In this document: piece after piece, positions 1 to 8,370 of the stretch | How positions within the stretch are numbered: the stretch's first letter is position 1 | Layout of the letters: every line of letters starts with the position of its first letter | Assembly (NCBI GenBank): GCA_001730015.1 | Contig: MDLA01000076.1 | Location: forward strand, 1 to 38,537 | Direction of reading: 5' to 3' | DNA: 38,537 bases | DNA from: Chromatiales bacterium (ex Bugula neritina AB1) | GTDB taxonomy: Bacteria; Pseudomonadota; Gammaproteobacteria; Granulosicoccales; Granulosicoccaceae | The notes under the pieces: generated by a model | Told to the model about the DNA's origin: nothing | Databases searched by the model: none | The model's input: the letters and a program-made list of their open reading frames with translations, nothing else | Translations under genes and position numbers: made by a program

Positions 1-801
1 ATGTGGATCTTGGACAATCAACATTTTAACAGGCGCAAGGCCTCTCATCTATATAATTTCAATGGCATAGCGCTCCCCTATGCCAAGTTTGAACTCCGAA
101 ACTTGAGTTATAAGAGAATGCCAGGCAGGGCGGCATGTGAATGGTTGTTTTGATCACGGAATTTGTGACAAGCAGTTATTAGAACCAAAAAAGGCTTACT
201 AATATGGTAAAGCGCGAAGCAGCCTATCCATTTGCCTGAAAGAAATTACAATAACAGATAGCCAGTTCGCAATGAATTGGCGTAGGTAGTGTTGAAAATA
301 CTCCGTTTCAGCTAGATTTCATAGGGTAATTTGTCGCGTAAAGATTTTACCTCCCGACTTTACTGATTGGCTTTTGATTTTTTTCTGGAATTAAAAATGG
401 GTGTCCGGTTAAAATGTCCTCCGTTTCAGCTAGATTTCATAGGGTAATTTGTCGCGTAAAGATTTTACTTCCCGACTTTACTGATTGGCTTTTGATTTTT
501 TGGAATTAAAAATGGGTGTCCGGTTAAAATGTCCCGCTTTCTTAATAGCGGAAAATGAGATTGCTTCACTTCTGTTACTTTTAACATCAGAATTGACATG
601 GCACCCGCTTGCCACAGTACAACCCGGTATTTTTACCGACGCACGACGGCACTTTTTCACTATGCCTTCAAATTCTTTCAAGTACAATATTCATGCAATA
701 TAATTATCTTAAAGCAAACGAAACATTTAGCTGTGCCGTAAAGAAAAACCACACCGGGAAACTTTCAATCTATTCCCGACTACGAATATAGGAAACTAGA
801 G
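1..801. other. Gene-poor left flank with duplicated sequence
   Basis: No convincing protein is encoded here: the short open frames have no recognisable motif and overlap one another on both strands. The stretch is AT-rich and contains the tandem duplication at 301-533. A short piece near 122-142 resembles part of the decayed transposase at 4.4 kb, sharing a 10-base block and an 11-base block separated by a small deletion. The likely reading is degraded mobile DNA. No confident promoter for the lipoprotein at 802 could be assigned. Confidence 0.5.
301..533. repeat. Imperfect tandem duplication, 118 bp + 115 bp
   Basis: The sequence beginning CTCCGTTTCAGC at 301 recurs at 419 and stays nearly identical to the end of each unit. 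Copy 1 is 301-418 and copy 2 is 419-533. They differ by a single C/T change and a 3-base length difference in a T-run. Each copy ends with TGGGTGTCCGGTTAA (398-412 and 513-527). An inverted version of that motif occurs at 2125-2140. The near identity indicates a recent duplication in non-coding DNA. Confidence 0.9.
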
Positions 802-1755
802 TTGAGAAACGTACTTGTGTCTCCCCAGTCAAATCGGAGCCGATCCGTAACACGAACCTACATGACCTTTGGATTTGCACTATCTGTTCTTATCGCTTGT
901 GGCGGTGGTGGTGTCGAAGTCACTAACTCCGATACAGCGTCAGACGTCACAACGACGGATGAATCGTTTAGTACAAGCACAGCGACCACTGGCGATATAA
1001 CCATGGATGGACCGATTCTTGGCTCCGGCCCAACACTTGACTCCGGTCCAATCCTCGGCTCCGGCCCCATCCCGGCCCCGCCGTTCGCAGGAACGATTTT
1101 CCTCGACCCCGATATAATCACTGCCGATGATCCCAGTGCGTTCGAGAGCATCGCCTACGACGGTATAGCTCTGAAACGGATGTTTGATCGACGTGCTAAC
1201 GCCTTTATTTCACTCGACGCGCACATTTTCCAGGCACTCTACGATGATGGATTGAGTATCGAGCTTCAGGTAAACACAGAATTCAGCAAGACTGAAGCTT
1301 CTACCGAAGCAGATCGTTACGCCCGGCTTTTCGGGCAATTACCAACATTGCTGCGCAGAGATGTCGATACATCATGGATTCACCGCGGTGTAAAACCCTG
1401 GGGTGGCGGCAATCGCAATCTGCTTGTCCACACCGGACAAGCCGAATTCTACTTCAGTTCTGGAATTGCGGAGGAGACCCTCATCCATGAAGCCTGCCAC
1501 ACCTCGCTTGATGCTAACTATGCAGCAGCGCCTGGCTGGATCGCCGCTCAACAAGCAGACGTAAACTTTATCTCTACCTATGCACGAGATTATCCTACTC
1601 GCGAAGATATAGCTGAATCTTTTTTACCCTATATGGCGCTACGGTATCGACGCGAAGCGATTTCCGACGAATACGCAACAACTATTGAAAATACGATTCC
1701 AAACAGAATTCAGTTTTTCGACTCGATTGTGAAAGACATGTACCCACTTGAGTAA
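802..1755 (+). CDS. Putative lipoprotein with HExxH zinc-protease-like motif
   Basis: A predicted lipoprotein of 317 residues from a TTG start preceded by GGAAACTAGAG. A shorter ATG start at 862 is also possible. Either way the hydrophobic signal ends in a lipobox-like LIAC with Cys33 (long numbering), followed by a Gly run and a Ser/Thr-rich linker. Residues 69-90 hold a short hexapeptide repeat of the type (I/T)L(G/D)SGP. The C-terminal domain contains HEACH (His229, Glu230, His233), which fits the HExxH zinc-metallopeptidase motif. Glu272 in DIAESF is a candidate third ligand. The family is not recognised by name. The likely role is an outer-membrane or periplasm-tethered peptidase-like protein, but activity is inferred only from the motif. 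The gene stands alone and is followed by a terminator-like hairpin. Confidence 0.7.
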   Translation: MRNVLVSPQSNRSRSVTRTYMTFGFALSVLIACGGGGVEVTNSDTASDVTTTDESFSTSTATTGDITMDGPILGSGPTLDSGPILGSGPIPAPPFAGTIFLDPDIITADDPSAFESIAYDGIALKRMFDRRANAFISLDAHIFQALYDDGLSIELQVNTEFSKTEASTEADRYARLFGQLPTLLRRDVDTSWIHRGVKPWGGGNRNLLVHTGQAEFYFSSGIAEETLIHEACHTSLDANYAAAPGWIAAQQADVNFISTYARDYPTREDIAESFLPYMALRYRREAISDEYATTIENTIPNRIQFFDSIVKDMYPLE

Positions 1756-1777
1756 TTCTACATCTGCATAGGCAATA

Positions 1778-1804
1778 AGAGCCTCGAAACCACGGGGCTT
1801 TCTT
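1778..1804 (+). terminator. Probable intrinsic terminator after the lipoprotein gene
   Basis: AGAGCCTC (1778-1785) can pair with GGGGCTTT (1794-1801), with two G-U pairs, and is followed by the T-rich TTTCTTCATTTACTTT. It lies 23 bases past the stop codon. The stem is moderate, so confidence is moderate. Confidence 0.5.
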
Positions 1805-1910
1805 CATTTACTTTAGAAATTCTACCGCGTCCGGTTCTCTGGTGTAGTGTGATAATACGTAACCATTCAGACTAAATCAGTTGAAAATAAACCTTGTAGA
1901 GTACTTAACT

Positions 1911-2071
1911 AGTGCCCATCCATAAACCAGCGCTACTGCGGATCGCTCAGGACACGTGATCTTTCACCGACCACATGTAGTTATTTAGAATGACTAAACG
2001 CCCACATGTGGTAGGCGAAATCTCACGCACCTGAGTGACCCTCGCTACGCCCCGGTTTATGGATGGGCACT
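1911..2071. mobile_element. Palindromic MITE-like element, family C
   Basis: A 161-bp non-coding element with perfect 18-bp terminal inverted repeats: AGTGCCCATCCATAAACC at 1911-1928 and its complement at 2054-2071. It is flanked on both sides by AACT (1907-1910 and 2072-2075), consistent with a 4-bp target duplication. The interior also pairs imperfectly along its length: blocks such as ACCACATGT, CTCAGG and CGTGA recur in the opposite arm. The whole element could therefore fold into one long hairpin. No transposase is encoded, so it would depend on an enzyme supplied in trans. Confidence 0.8.
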
Positions 2072-2124
2072 AACTAATTCTCGCTACTTAGACACAATCA
2101 GGTGGAACTCTTAACCGGGAACTC

Positions 2125-2215
2125 TTAACCGGACATCCCATATAAAGACTCGAAATATGATTGCGTCCAACGCAAGAATCTCGTATAGAAAATACGTTAA
2201 CTGAACACCCATCTT
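2125..2215. repeat. Inverted copies of the TGGGTGTCCGGTTAA motif
   Basis: TTAACCGGACATCCCA at 2125-2140 is the reverse complement, with one inserted base, of the motif ending both tandem copies at 398-412 and 513-527. A second, more divergent inverted match lies at 2196-2215 and contains ACACCCATCTT. The facing copies bracket the lipoprotein gene. They may be termini of a dead mobile element, but no transposase lies between them. Confidence 0.4.
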
Positions 2216-2287
2216 AACCAGCCAAAGGAAGGGCTCATTTCAAAACCCCAGCTATGATGGCCAGCTATGATGGCTGTCCGATTAGTA

Positions 2288-3343
2288 TTATTCCACTCGA
2301 CCTGGCAAAGAGAAGCGCACCTCAACCCCCGACCCCGTTGCCTTCTGTGATGCTGAAATCTGGCCGCCCCGCGACCTGATCAGCCTGGATACGGCGTAGA
2401 GCCCGTAACCACTGTCTATTTTTGTCGGTGGTTTCTGACTGAACAGATCTTCCGGGTTCCTCAGGCCCTGGCCGTCATCGGAAACGACCACTTCAAACAC
2501 ATTATCGGCGATGGCCCCGGCAGACACACTTACATGAATTTTCTTATCGGCGTTGTGCTTGATTGCGTTGTCGATCAAATTGCGCAGTGTGATTTGGGTG
2601 GCTATCTTATCCCCAAATAAGACAACGTGATCACAGTCAAAACGGTGGTTGTCCGCCGGGTCAAGTATAGAAAAAATCTCCCGACAAACCGTCAACAGCT
2701 GAAATCGTTCCACCGACTCCGCGGCTTTTGAGGTCTGTGTGAAATCCACGATATTGCCAATCAGAGATTGAGTGGCCGAACTCACAAGCTTCAGCATGTT
2801 CACCAGCGCGAGCTTGCCGTCACCCAGGTCAACAAAGCCGTCGAGCAGCAAGTCGGTCAGCTGGCTCATGTTCCGCATGGGGCTTCGGAGGTCATGCGCA
2901 GACAGGCCAATGATGTGCTCAATTTCCGCATTGAGTGCCAGAGTGTTTTCTTGTGCTTCTCGGATCAAGTATTCCGCTTCAACAATGTTGGCCGTGCCCA
3001 CAACCCGCACCACCGCACCATCCGAATTTAGGTTTGGTGCCAACGACGTTCGCACGCGCAACTCATCACCCCCTATGGCCGCCGTCAGGTCATACGAGGC
3101 TGCCTGCCCACTGGCAAAGCACTCACAATGATAGCGGTACGCCATCTCGCCAAATTTTCCGGGGTACAGCTGCTTCGCGGTTTTCCCGATGGAATCAGAC
3201 AGAGACAACTTACCTCTTTTCCGAATAAACGCATTTAAGGCCACATAAGTAGGTTCATCGGATTCATTCAATTCTAAAATAAAAACGGCCGTATCAATAT
3301 GTTCGATCACGGCCTGAATTTCATCGTACGCAGATGGACTCAT
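2288..3343 (-). CDS. Soluble PAS-domain sensor histidine kinase
   Basis: A 351-residue histidine kinase without a transmembrane segment, so probably cytoplasmic. An N-terminal PAS-like sensor region spans about residues 5-125. The dimerisation/phosphoacceptor helix contains LSAHDLRSPMRN, with His150 as the predicted phosphorylation site. The ATPase domain shows an N-box (NLIDNAIKHN, 255-264), a G1 motif (DDGQGL, 289-294) and a G2 motif (SGYGL, 311-315), so it looks catalytically complete. No response regulator or receiver domain is next to it, making it an orphan kinase whose partner must lie elsewhere. The PAS ligand is unknown. The 3' side has the 13-bp tandem repeat at 2249-2274, and the 5' side has a decayed gene. 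Confidence 0.92.
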   Translation of the reverse strand: MSPSAYDEIQAVIEHIDTAVFILELNESDEPTYVALNAFIRKRGKLSLSDSIGKTAKQLYPGKFGEMAYRYHCECFASGQAASYDLTAAIGGDELRVRTSLAPNLNSDGAVVRVVGTANIVEAEYLIREAQENTLALNAEIEHIIGLSAHDLRSPMRNMSQLTDLLLDGFVDLGDGKLALVNMLKLVSSATQSLIGNIVDFTQTSKAAESVERFQLLTVCREIFSILDPADNHRFDCDHVVLFGDKIATQITLRNLIDNAIKHNADKKIHVSVSAGAIADNVFEVVVSDDGQGLRNPEDLFSQKPPTKIDSGYGLYAVSRLIRSRGGQISASQKATGSGVEVRFSLPGRVE

Positions 3344-4195
3344 AAGGATTTGGTCGCGTTAGTGTCGCTTAAGCCTAGAGGATTTCACTGCAATGTAAAG
3401 TATAGTCGAATTATTGATCGAAGGCTGATGAATAATACAATATAGTTAAAACTGAATAACGTTTAAACTCGATGCTGCAGAAGAGGGGCAAGGCAATCTA
3501 ACCTCACAATCACGCAGACAATTCAAATTGCCTTGTGAGAAAAGATTTCCTCGGGCACCTAAGCCCGTAATTCTTTGAGAATAAAACACACCTGGATCCC
3601 TGACAACACGATGCTCCAAGCAAGACATCGCCGTTGCTACAATCCGCGCCACTTTCCGACAACGTACTCCAGGGCTAGACAACAATGCCAGGTCAATCTC
3701 CTGAAGCTATTCTTCAGACAATGAGCCAACATGCTCCAGCTGATCAGCAGTCAGGTGCGAGTCGTTAATCATTTTGCCGCCACGGCCGGAATGAATGTAC
3801 TTATAATGGGGTACCGAATCAGTCACGTCCGGCTTCAACGATTTTTTCTGTAAGCAGCTTCGGATTCGTGAAGCAAGCCTCATGACCACTTGGCATCTGC
3901 ACTAGCCTGCACAAACCCAAGCGTGCGGGGAAACGCGGAAACCAAGCAAACTCACCCGGTGGCATCGCAATGTCTTCAGTACAGTTAATGTACGACTTGG
4001 GTATTTGAAGATTGAAAAATGTTTTCAGCTACACCTGGTCTGCGAGTGTCTTTAACGGGTGCGGCGTTGTAAGTTCGTACGTTTGTTCAGCCAGTGACAA
4101 TGATGCGACATTCATGAATGCTTCGCGCCACACAGGAAAAGAATCAAAATGGGTCAAGTCTACAATTCATTTATAATTGTGTTCATGTGCAGGCT
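3344..4195. other. Intergenic region between kinase and transposase remnant
   Basis: Apart from the decayed DUF3658-like gene (3446-3772), no gene is supported. The 3773-4195 part is AT-rich and non-coding. Close to the transposase remnant, a short inverted repeat ACAATT/AATTGT surrounds 4161-4180 and a TATAAT hexamer occurs near 4172, which could be the remnant's old promoter. Confidence 0.4.
3446..3772 (-). pseudogene. DUF3658-like protein gene with in-frame stop
   Basis: Reading from the ATG at 3772 (MINDSHLTADQL...) the frame runs through a TAG stop at 3707-3709 and continues uninterrupted in the same frame to 3446. Joined, the product resembles the DUF3658 domain: an N-terminal HLTADQLEHV, a central RKVARIVATAM, then DPGVFYSQRI, GNL and a C-terminal CEVRLP. 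The stop falls in an acidic EE-stop-LQEIDLALL stretch where a Glu codon (GAG) would fit, so one G-to-T change could explain it. Family assignment is from memory of the consensus. An upstream in-frame extension to 3889 looks non-coding. The function of the domain is unknown. Confidence 0.55.
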
Positions 4196-4581
4196 GTGGC
4201 GAGACCACAGCGAGTAGAATTTGAAGGGGCGTATTATCACATAATGAATCGTGGTAGGGGCGTCAGAGTGTATTTCATGGATCGAAGAACTATGAAGTGT
4301 TTTTATTGTGCCTGGAGTAGGCAAATAAGCGATTCGGTGATGAAATAAACGCGTATTGCCTGACGGGGAATCACTATTATTTGCTGATACATACTCCGAG
4401 AGGAAATCTAGGCAGGGCGATGCACCATGTGAATGGGGTATATACCCAGTACTACAATATAATGAAAAAAACAGATGGACCGTTAGTCAGAGGAGTGACT
4501 ATCAGGACATGCATTGTAATAGGACCTGAATTGTAAAAGAGTAAGCGACATCATGGTTTGCACTGGATTTACGGCGATTAA
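4196..4581 (+). pseudogene. Degenerate REP-associated tyrosine (Y1) transposase
   Basis: The N-terminal frame from GTG at 4196 reads VARPQRVEFEGAYYHIMNRG, the typical opening of Y1 (TnpA_REP) transposases. It then degenerates and stops at 4348. In another frame the signature resumes at about 4345-4536: AYCLTGNHYYLL, then HTPRGNLGRAMHHVNGVYTQ and DGPLVRG. A third frame holds a possible tail (HHGLHWIYGD) ending at 4581. At least one frameshift is therefore present. The HUH metal-binding motif, normally H-U-H as in NHYHLL, reads NHYYLL, so its second histidine is lost. This is a dead transposase. Such enzymes act on REP palindromes in single-stranded DNA. Confidence 0.85.
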
Positions 4582-4678
4582 CTAAAGGGTGTAGATGTAG
4601 AAGGGTAAATAGGTTGACTTTAACTGTGGTTTTGGTCTGGAGTCATATCGCAGTACTGCTTTTGACATTGCGAAGGGC

Positions 4679-4708
4679 AAAAAAAAGCCGCAACGAGGTT
4701 GCGGCTTT
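4679..4708 (-). terminator. Strong intrinsic terminator after proX-like gene
   Basis: On the minus strand the sequence reads AAAGCCGCAAC, loop CTC, GTTGCGGCTTT, then a run of T. This is an 11-bp perfect stem followed by a U-tract, 29 bases past the stop of the binding-protein gene. It is the clearest terminator in the window and marks the end of the permease / binding-protein transcript. Confidence 0.92.
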
Positions 4709-4737
4709 CAGCCGGGATAATGTTCCAGATTATAGCG

Positions 4738-5697
4738 CTAGCCTTTTGGCAACCATGCCCGCCAGACGGCCTCGTTGTTTTTCAACCAATCGCTGACCAC
4801 ATCTGACATATCGTTACCATCAACATCGATAGACAGAATCAATGGCGCTTGCATTTCATTTGTCAGGGTGAAATTGGTCAGCAGTTCAATTACCTCCGGA
4901 TTTTTTTCGGCGAAGTCCGGGTTGGCGTAGTTGTAGGTAATATCTTCAGCCCAACCGGTAGCAGGCCACTTTTCATCTGAATGAGCTGGCAGTTCAACCT
5001 TCACCAGGTCTAGGGCGGCGTGTATCCAGTGGGGTTCCCACGCGTAGGCGATGAAGGGTTCTTTACGTTTATACGCCGCCTGCATTTCAGCCCAGTGTGC
5101 TGCTTCTGACCCGAGTTCTACCGCTGCATAGTTTAACCCCAGCATTTCCAGGCGTTTGGTATCTTCGCATTGCCAGGCGGCTGTCGGGCAACCGAGAAGC
5201 CGCCCCTTGTCACCGGTTTCGAGCGTCTTGAACAGGCTCGCGTACTGGTTCATGTTTTCCCAGGTTTTCAAATCCGGTGCGAGAGCGCCGTCGCCTTCAA
5301 CAAGGTATCTGGGGACATAGTAGCTGGATACACCGATGATGCCGTCATCAGATACTTTAAGAATGGAGCCATCACCACCGTATTCTTTAACGAACTTTTC
5401 TTTGGTAGTGGAGTAGGAAGGCCACAATTCGCAGCCGTAATCGAGATCACCACTGCGAATACCTTCGTCGCGCCCGGGTCCTGATGGCATGACAATTCGT
5501 TTGACCTTGTAACCCATTTCGTTTTCGAGAATCTGATGAACGATTTCGCACATTACCGCCCCGCCAGTCCAGTCATTGACGGCAGATTTCACCAGGCCAC
5601 CAGCCGCGGCGAGGTTGGGTATGAGTAGCCCGGCGGCCAGGGTCGCTGACAGCGCGCCTGCACCAGCCATGGCAGTCAGATTCTTGCGTAGATTCAT
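4738..5697 (-). CDS. Quaternary-amine ABC transporter substrate-binding protein (ProX/OpuAC-like)
   Basis: A 319-residue periplasmic binding protein with an N-terminal signal peptide (Lys-containing start, hydrophobic ATLAAGLLIPNLAAA). The mature part follows the OpuAC/ProX fold. VNDWTGG opens the domain, GDLDYGCELWPS and AYAWEPHWIHA provide the tryptophan/aromatic residues typical of the cation-pi cage for glycine betaine, proline betaine or carnitine, and a C-terminal lobe follows. The start has a good AAGGTG ribosome site. It follows the fused permease gene by 126 bases on the same strand, and a strong terminator follows it. The exact substrate cannot be read from sequence. The Rieske oxygenase encoded on the other side of the permease suggests an N-methylated catabolic substrate rather than only an osmolyte. 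Confidence 0.88.
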   Translation of the reverse strand: MNLRKNLTAMAGAGALSATLAAGLLIPNLAAAGGLVKSAVNDWTGGAVMCEIVHQILENEMGYKVKRIVMPSGPGRDEGIRSGDLDYGCELWPSYSTTKEKFVKEYGGDGSILKVSDDGIIGVSSYYVPRYLVEGDGALAPDLKTWENMNQYASLFKTLETGDKGRLLGCPTAAWQCEDTKRLEMLGLNYAAVELGSEAAHWAEMQAAYKRKEPFIAYAWEPHWIHAALDLVKVELPAHSDEKWPATGWAEDITYNYANPDFAEKNPEVIELLTNFTLTNEMQAPLILSIDVDGNDMSDVVSDWLKNNEAVWRAWLPKG

Positions 5698-5823
5698 ATT
5701 TTCACCTTTGAGTTGCTCGGATTTTGCCGGAAACTGTAAGCCACGCCAGTCCCGGTACAGTAAACATTGTTTCGTAAAATTCGCAAAGATTCGTGCTCGA
5801 TTACGTCATATTTGCTGGCGCTC

Positions 5824-7956
5824 TCACAGCCCCAGCGCTTTTCGCTGGTTTTTGGTCCACCCCTGGGTCACGCGATCAAGCACAATGGTTAGCAGTACGA
5901 TACCAATACCCGCGGCGAGACCTTTGCCCAGGTTACTTACATTCATTGCATCAAATACTTCTTTGCCAAGGCCCAGGCCTCCGATAAGAGGTGTGATTGC
6001 CTGCATTGCGAGTGCAAAAACGACAGCCTGATTCAGCCCCAGAATGATCGACGGCGAGGCCATTGGCAACTTTATTTTGATCAGTGTCTGCAGTGTGGAA
6101 GAACCAAACGACCCGGCTACCTCATCGACTTCCTCCGGAACCTGCTTCAGACCCAGTGTGGTCAGGCGAATTACCGGGGGAATGGCATAGATGACGGTAG
6201 CGATGATGGCGGTGGTTTTGTTGCCGCCGAAGAAAAACAGGGCTGGTATCAGGTAGACAAAAGCAGGAAGTGTTTGCATGGCGTCGAGCACCGGCTGTAC
6301 CACTGAATTAACCACCCGTGAATACGCGGCTGCCACCCCCACTGGCACGCCGACGAGCATGCAGATAATAACTGAAACGCTGGTGCCAGCAAGGGTGAAC
6401 AGCGTCAGTTCCCAAAGCCCGGCAGCTGCTATAAAAATCAAAAATATCAGCGTAACTACAGCAAACTGCCAGCTCACCGATGCCCATACAATCAGCGCGA
6501 TAAGTGCCATCAGGTACCACCAGGGCAAACCGGACAAAAACAAATCCAGTGGATTCAGCAAATAGAGATAGATACTAGAGCGAATAGCCTTGGTGATACC
6601 GATGAAAGTCGGGTTTATGGTGAGCCAGTCGATCACTGTATCGATCGGCTCCCGGAATGAAACCTCCCATGCCCGCGGGAAGGTATTCATCCATTTGATC
6701 TCTCCGCCGAAAAAATACAGCAACAACAAAAGCAGCCCGCCAACGACTAGAAACGGCCGGTTGTTAAGTGATTGCGCGGAAGTTTCTGACACTGGCCTGA
6801 CCAGACCGGCGATACTGCGAGTGATTGCACCGCCGATGCTGGCGAACAAATTCCAGATCAACGCGAATGGATACTCGATGGCTCGCGCAATCGGATTGGT
6901 ATCCCATTTTTGCGGCAACAGGTGAAAGCTTGGGCTGGAGTCGTCACGCCATTGCTTTTTTGCTGCAACACCGCTGATCGCATAACTCAGCCGATCCAGA
7001 ATAACCGCTAGAAATACGATGCAGATACCCCCCTCAAACGCCCAGCCGACTTTGAGCCGGGTAATGGCTTTCCAGACCTGCTCGCCAAGACCGCCACCAC
7101 CGATGAATACCGCCAGTACAGCCAGCCCGAGTGCCATCATAATAGTCTGATTGACGCCGAGCATAATTGACGGCAGTGCCTGTGGCAGTTTGACTTTGAA
7201 TAGCATTTGTAACGAACTGGAGCCAAAGCTCTGCGCTGATTCGATCATCGTAGCAGGTACTTGTCTGATTCCCAGGTTGGTCAGGCGTACCGCGGGCGGC
7301 AGAGCATAGATAATGACAGCCATTGCGGCAGACGTTGCACCAACGCCAAACAGAAAAATGGCAGGGATCAGGTAGACGAATGCGGGCATCGTCTGCATAG
7401 TGTCCAGGATAGGACGTATGAAGAGTTCGAAGCGATCACTCTGGGAGGCGAGCACACCCAGAATAACCCCGAGGATTACCGAGAACATCACGGATACTGT
7501 CATCAGGCTAAGGGTGGACATGGCCTCGTACCACATGTCGACCATGCCCCAGAACATTACTCCAGTAAAGGTGAGCAGACCCAGCTTTAGCCCCCCGTAC
7601 GCCAACGCAGGGAGTACCAGCATTAACAGTACAAACAGCCAGGGCAACTGCCACAGTTGCTCTTCGATCCACTCCAGCGGCACTCGAATAACCTCTGCCA
7701 CCGCGCGCGTATAGGTTTTGACGTTGGCCTCCAGCCAGTCCCGGGCTTCGTTGACTTTATCGGCAAATGGAAAGGCATCGATGATTTGCTGCGGAAACTG
7801 AAACGCGTTCGCCGCCACTGCATAAACCGCGAGTGACACTAGCAGCCCGGCTAGTACAACAGTTGCCCCGGCGTAGCTGTGTCCTCGCCAGGTGGTTGTT
7901 GCCACAAAGCGACTCCACAGAGACGGTTGCGATGATTGTGCGGCGATTGAGGTCAT
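5824..7956 (-). CDS. Fused double-domain betaine-type ABC permease (ProW-ProW)
   Basis: A 710-residue membrane protein made of two homologous ProW-like halves in one chain. The first half has its inner-membrane permease domain around residues 150-335 with the coupling-loop motif SFGSSSLQMLFKVKLP. The second is around 510-695 with SFGSSTLQTLIKIKLP. Both halves contain the paired MQTMPAFVYLIPA / MQTLPAFVYLIPA segment. ProW of the usual type is about 350 residues and works as a homodimer, so this protein would supply both transmembrane halves at once. It is transcribed with the binding protein and divergently from the ATPase. Substrate class: quaternary ammonium compounds, by family and neighbours. 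Confidence 0.9.
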   Translation of the reverse strand: MTSIAAQSSQPSLWSRFVATTTWRGHSYAGATVVLAGLLVSLAVYAVAANAFQFPQQIIDAFPFADKVNEARDWLEANVKTYTRAVAEVIRVPLEWIEEQLWQLPWLFVLLMLVLPALAYGGLKLGLLTFTGVMFWGMVDMWYEAMSTLSLMTVSVMFSVILGVILGVLASQSDRFELFIRPILDTMQTMPAFVYLIPAIFLFGVGATSAAMAVIIYALPPAVRLTNLGIRQVPATMIESAQSFGSSSLQMLFKVKLPQALPSIMLGVNQTIMMALGLAVLAVFIGGGGLGEQVWKAITRLKVGWAFEGGICIVFLAVILDRLSYAISGVAAKKQWRDDSSPSFHLLPQKWDTNPIARAIEYPFALIWNLFASIGGAITRSIAGLVRPVSETSAQSLNNRPFLVVGGLLLLLLYFFGGEIKWMNTFPRAWEVSFREPIDTVIDWLTINPTFIGITKAIRSSIYLYLLNPLDLFLSGLPWWYLMALIALIVWASVSWQFAVVTLIFLIFIAAAGLWELTLFTLAGTSVSVIICMLVGVPVGVAAAYSRVVNSVVQPVLDAMQTLPAFVYLIPALFFFGGNKTTAIIATVIYAIPPVIRLTTLGLKQVPEEVDEVAGSFGSSTLQTLIKIKLPMASPSIILGLNQAVVFALAMQAITPLIGGLGLGKEVFDAMNVSNLGKGLAAGIGIVLLTIVLDRVTQGWTKNQRKALGL

Positions 7957-8370
7957 ACCAGTGTGTAATTATTCCCGGGCTGTCGGGTGGTTGTCTGAGA
8001 ATGAATGATCTGTTGCGAACATGATCATTTGCCAGGCTATTGTGATCAATTTCGTTAAATGATGTATGACTATTCGCCAAATTCGATCGAAATACCTGAC
8101 CTGAAACCTCACGCCCTCGATATGACCCGGGATCTCGGATAATCACCCGGTGGTCTATCAGGCTCGGGTGTTTACCGTGCCTGATACTACCCACTTGAGT
8201 GGCGAGTCGCAAAAGCAGGTGCCCGGTGGTGTCGCAATAAGGTTGATGGTTCGACGTAGCGAGTGCCTCGGCGCGGGAAGCGAATTTCTGCACAGGCAGT
8301 TGTTGTATAGTGATGATCTTACATTGATCAAATCCGCGATCTACGACGGATCCTGAAGACGGGAAATTGC
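7957..8370. promoter_or_regulatory. Divergent regulatory region of the transporter
   Basis: This 414-bp gap separates the minus-strand permease from the plus-strand ATPase and must carry promoters for both. An inverted repeat AATGATC (8004-8010) and GATCATT (8023-8029), with a 12-base spacer, is a candidate operator about 50 bases upstream of the permease start. A TATAGT hexamer at 8306-8311 could be a -10 for the ATPase, but no matching -35 is seen. No gene is supported here. Confidence 0.45.

Larger units (their letters stand above)
1756..2287. other. Repeat-rich intergenic stretch
   Basis: No gene is seen here. It holds the terminator at 1778, the 161-bp palindromic element at 1911-2071, a 14-bp tandem repeat (GGAACTCTTAACCG at 2104-2117 and 2118-2131), inverted terminus-like motifs at 2125-2140 and 2196-2215, and a perfect 13-bp tandem repeat (CAGCTATGATGGC at 2249-2261 and 2262-2274) just downstream of the histidine kinase stop. 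Confidence 0.7.

Noticed and set aside
122..142. Possible second fragment of the Y1 transposase
   Set aside because: Two short matching blocks around a deletion are too little evidence for a feature.
485..791. Short open frames in the left flank
   Set aside because: They overlap each other on both strands, have no motif or ribosome site, and lie partly in the tandem duplication.
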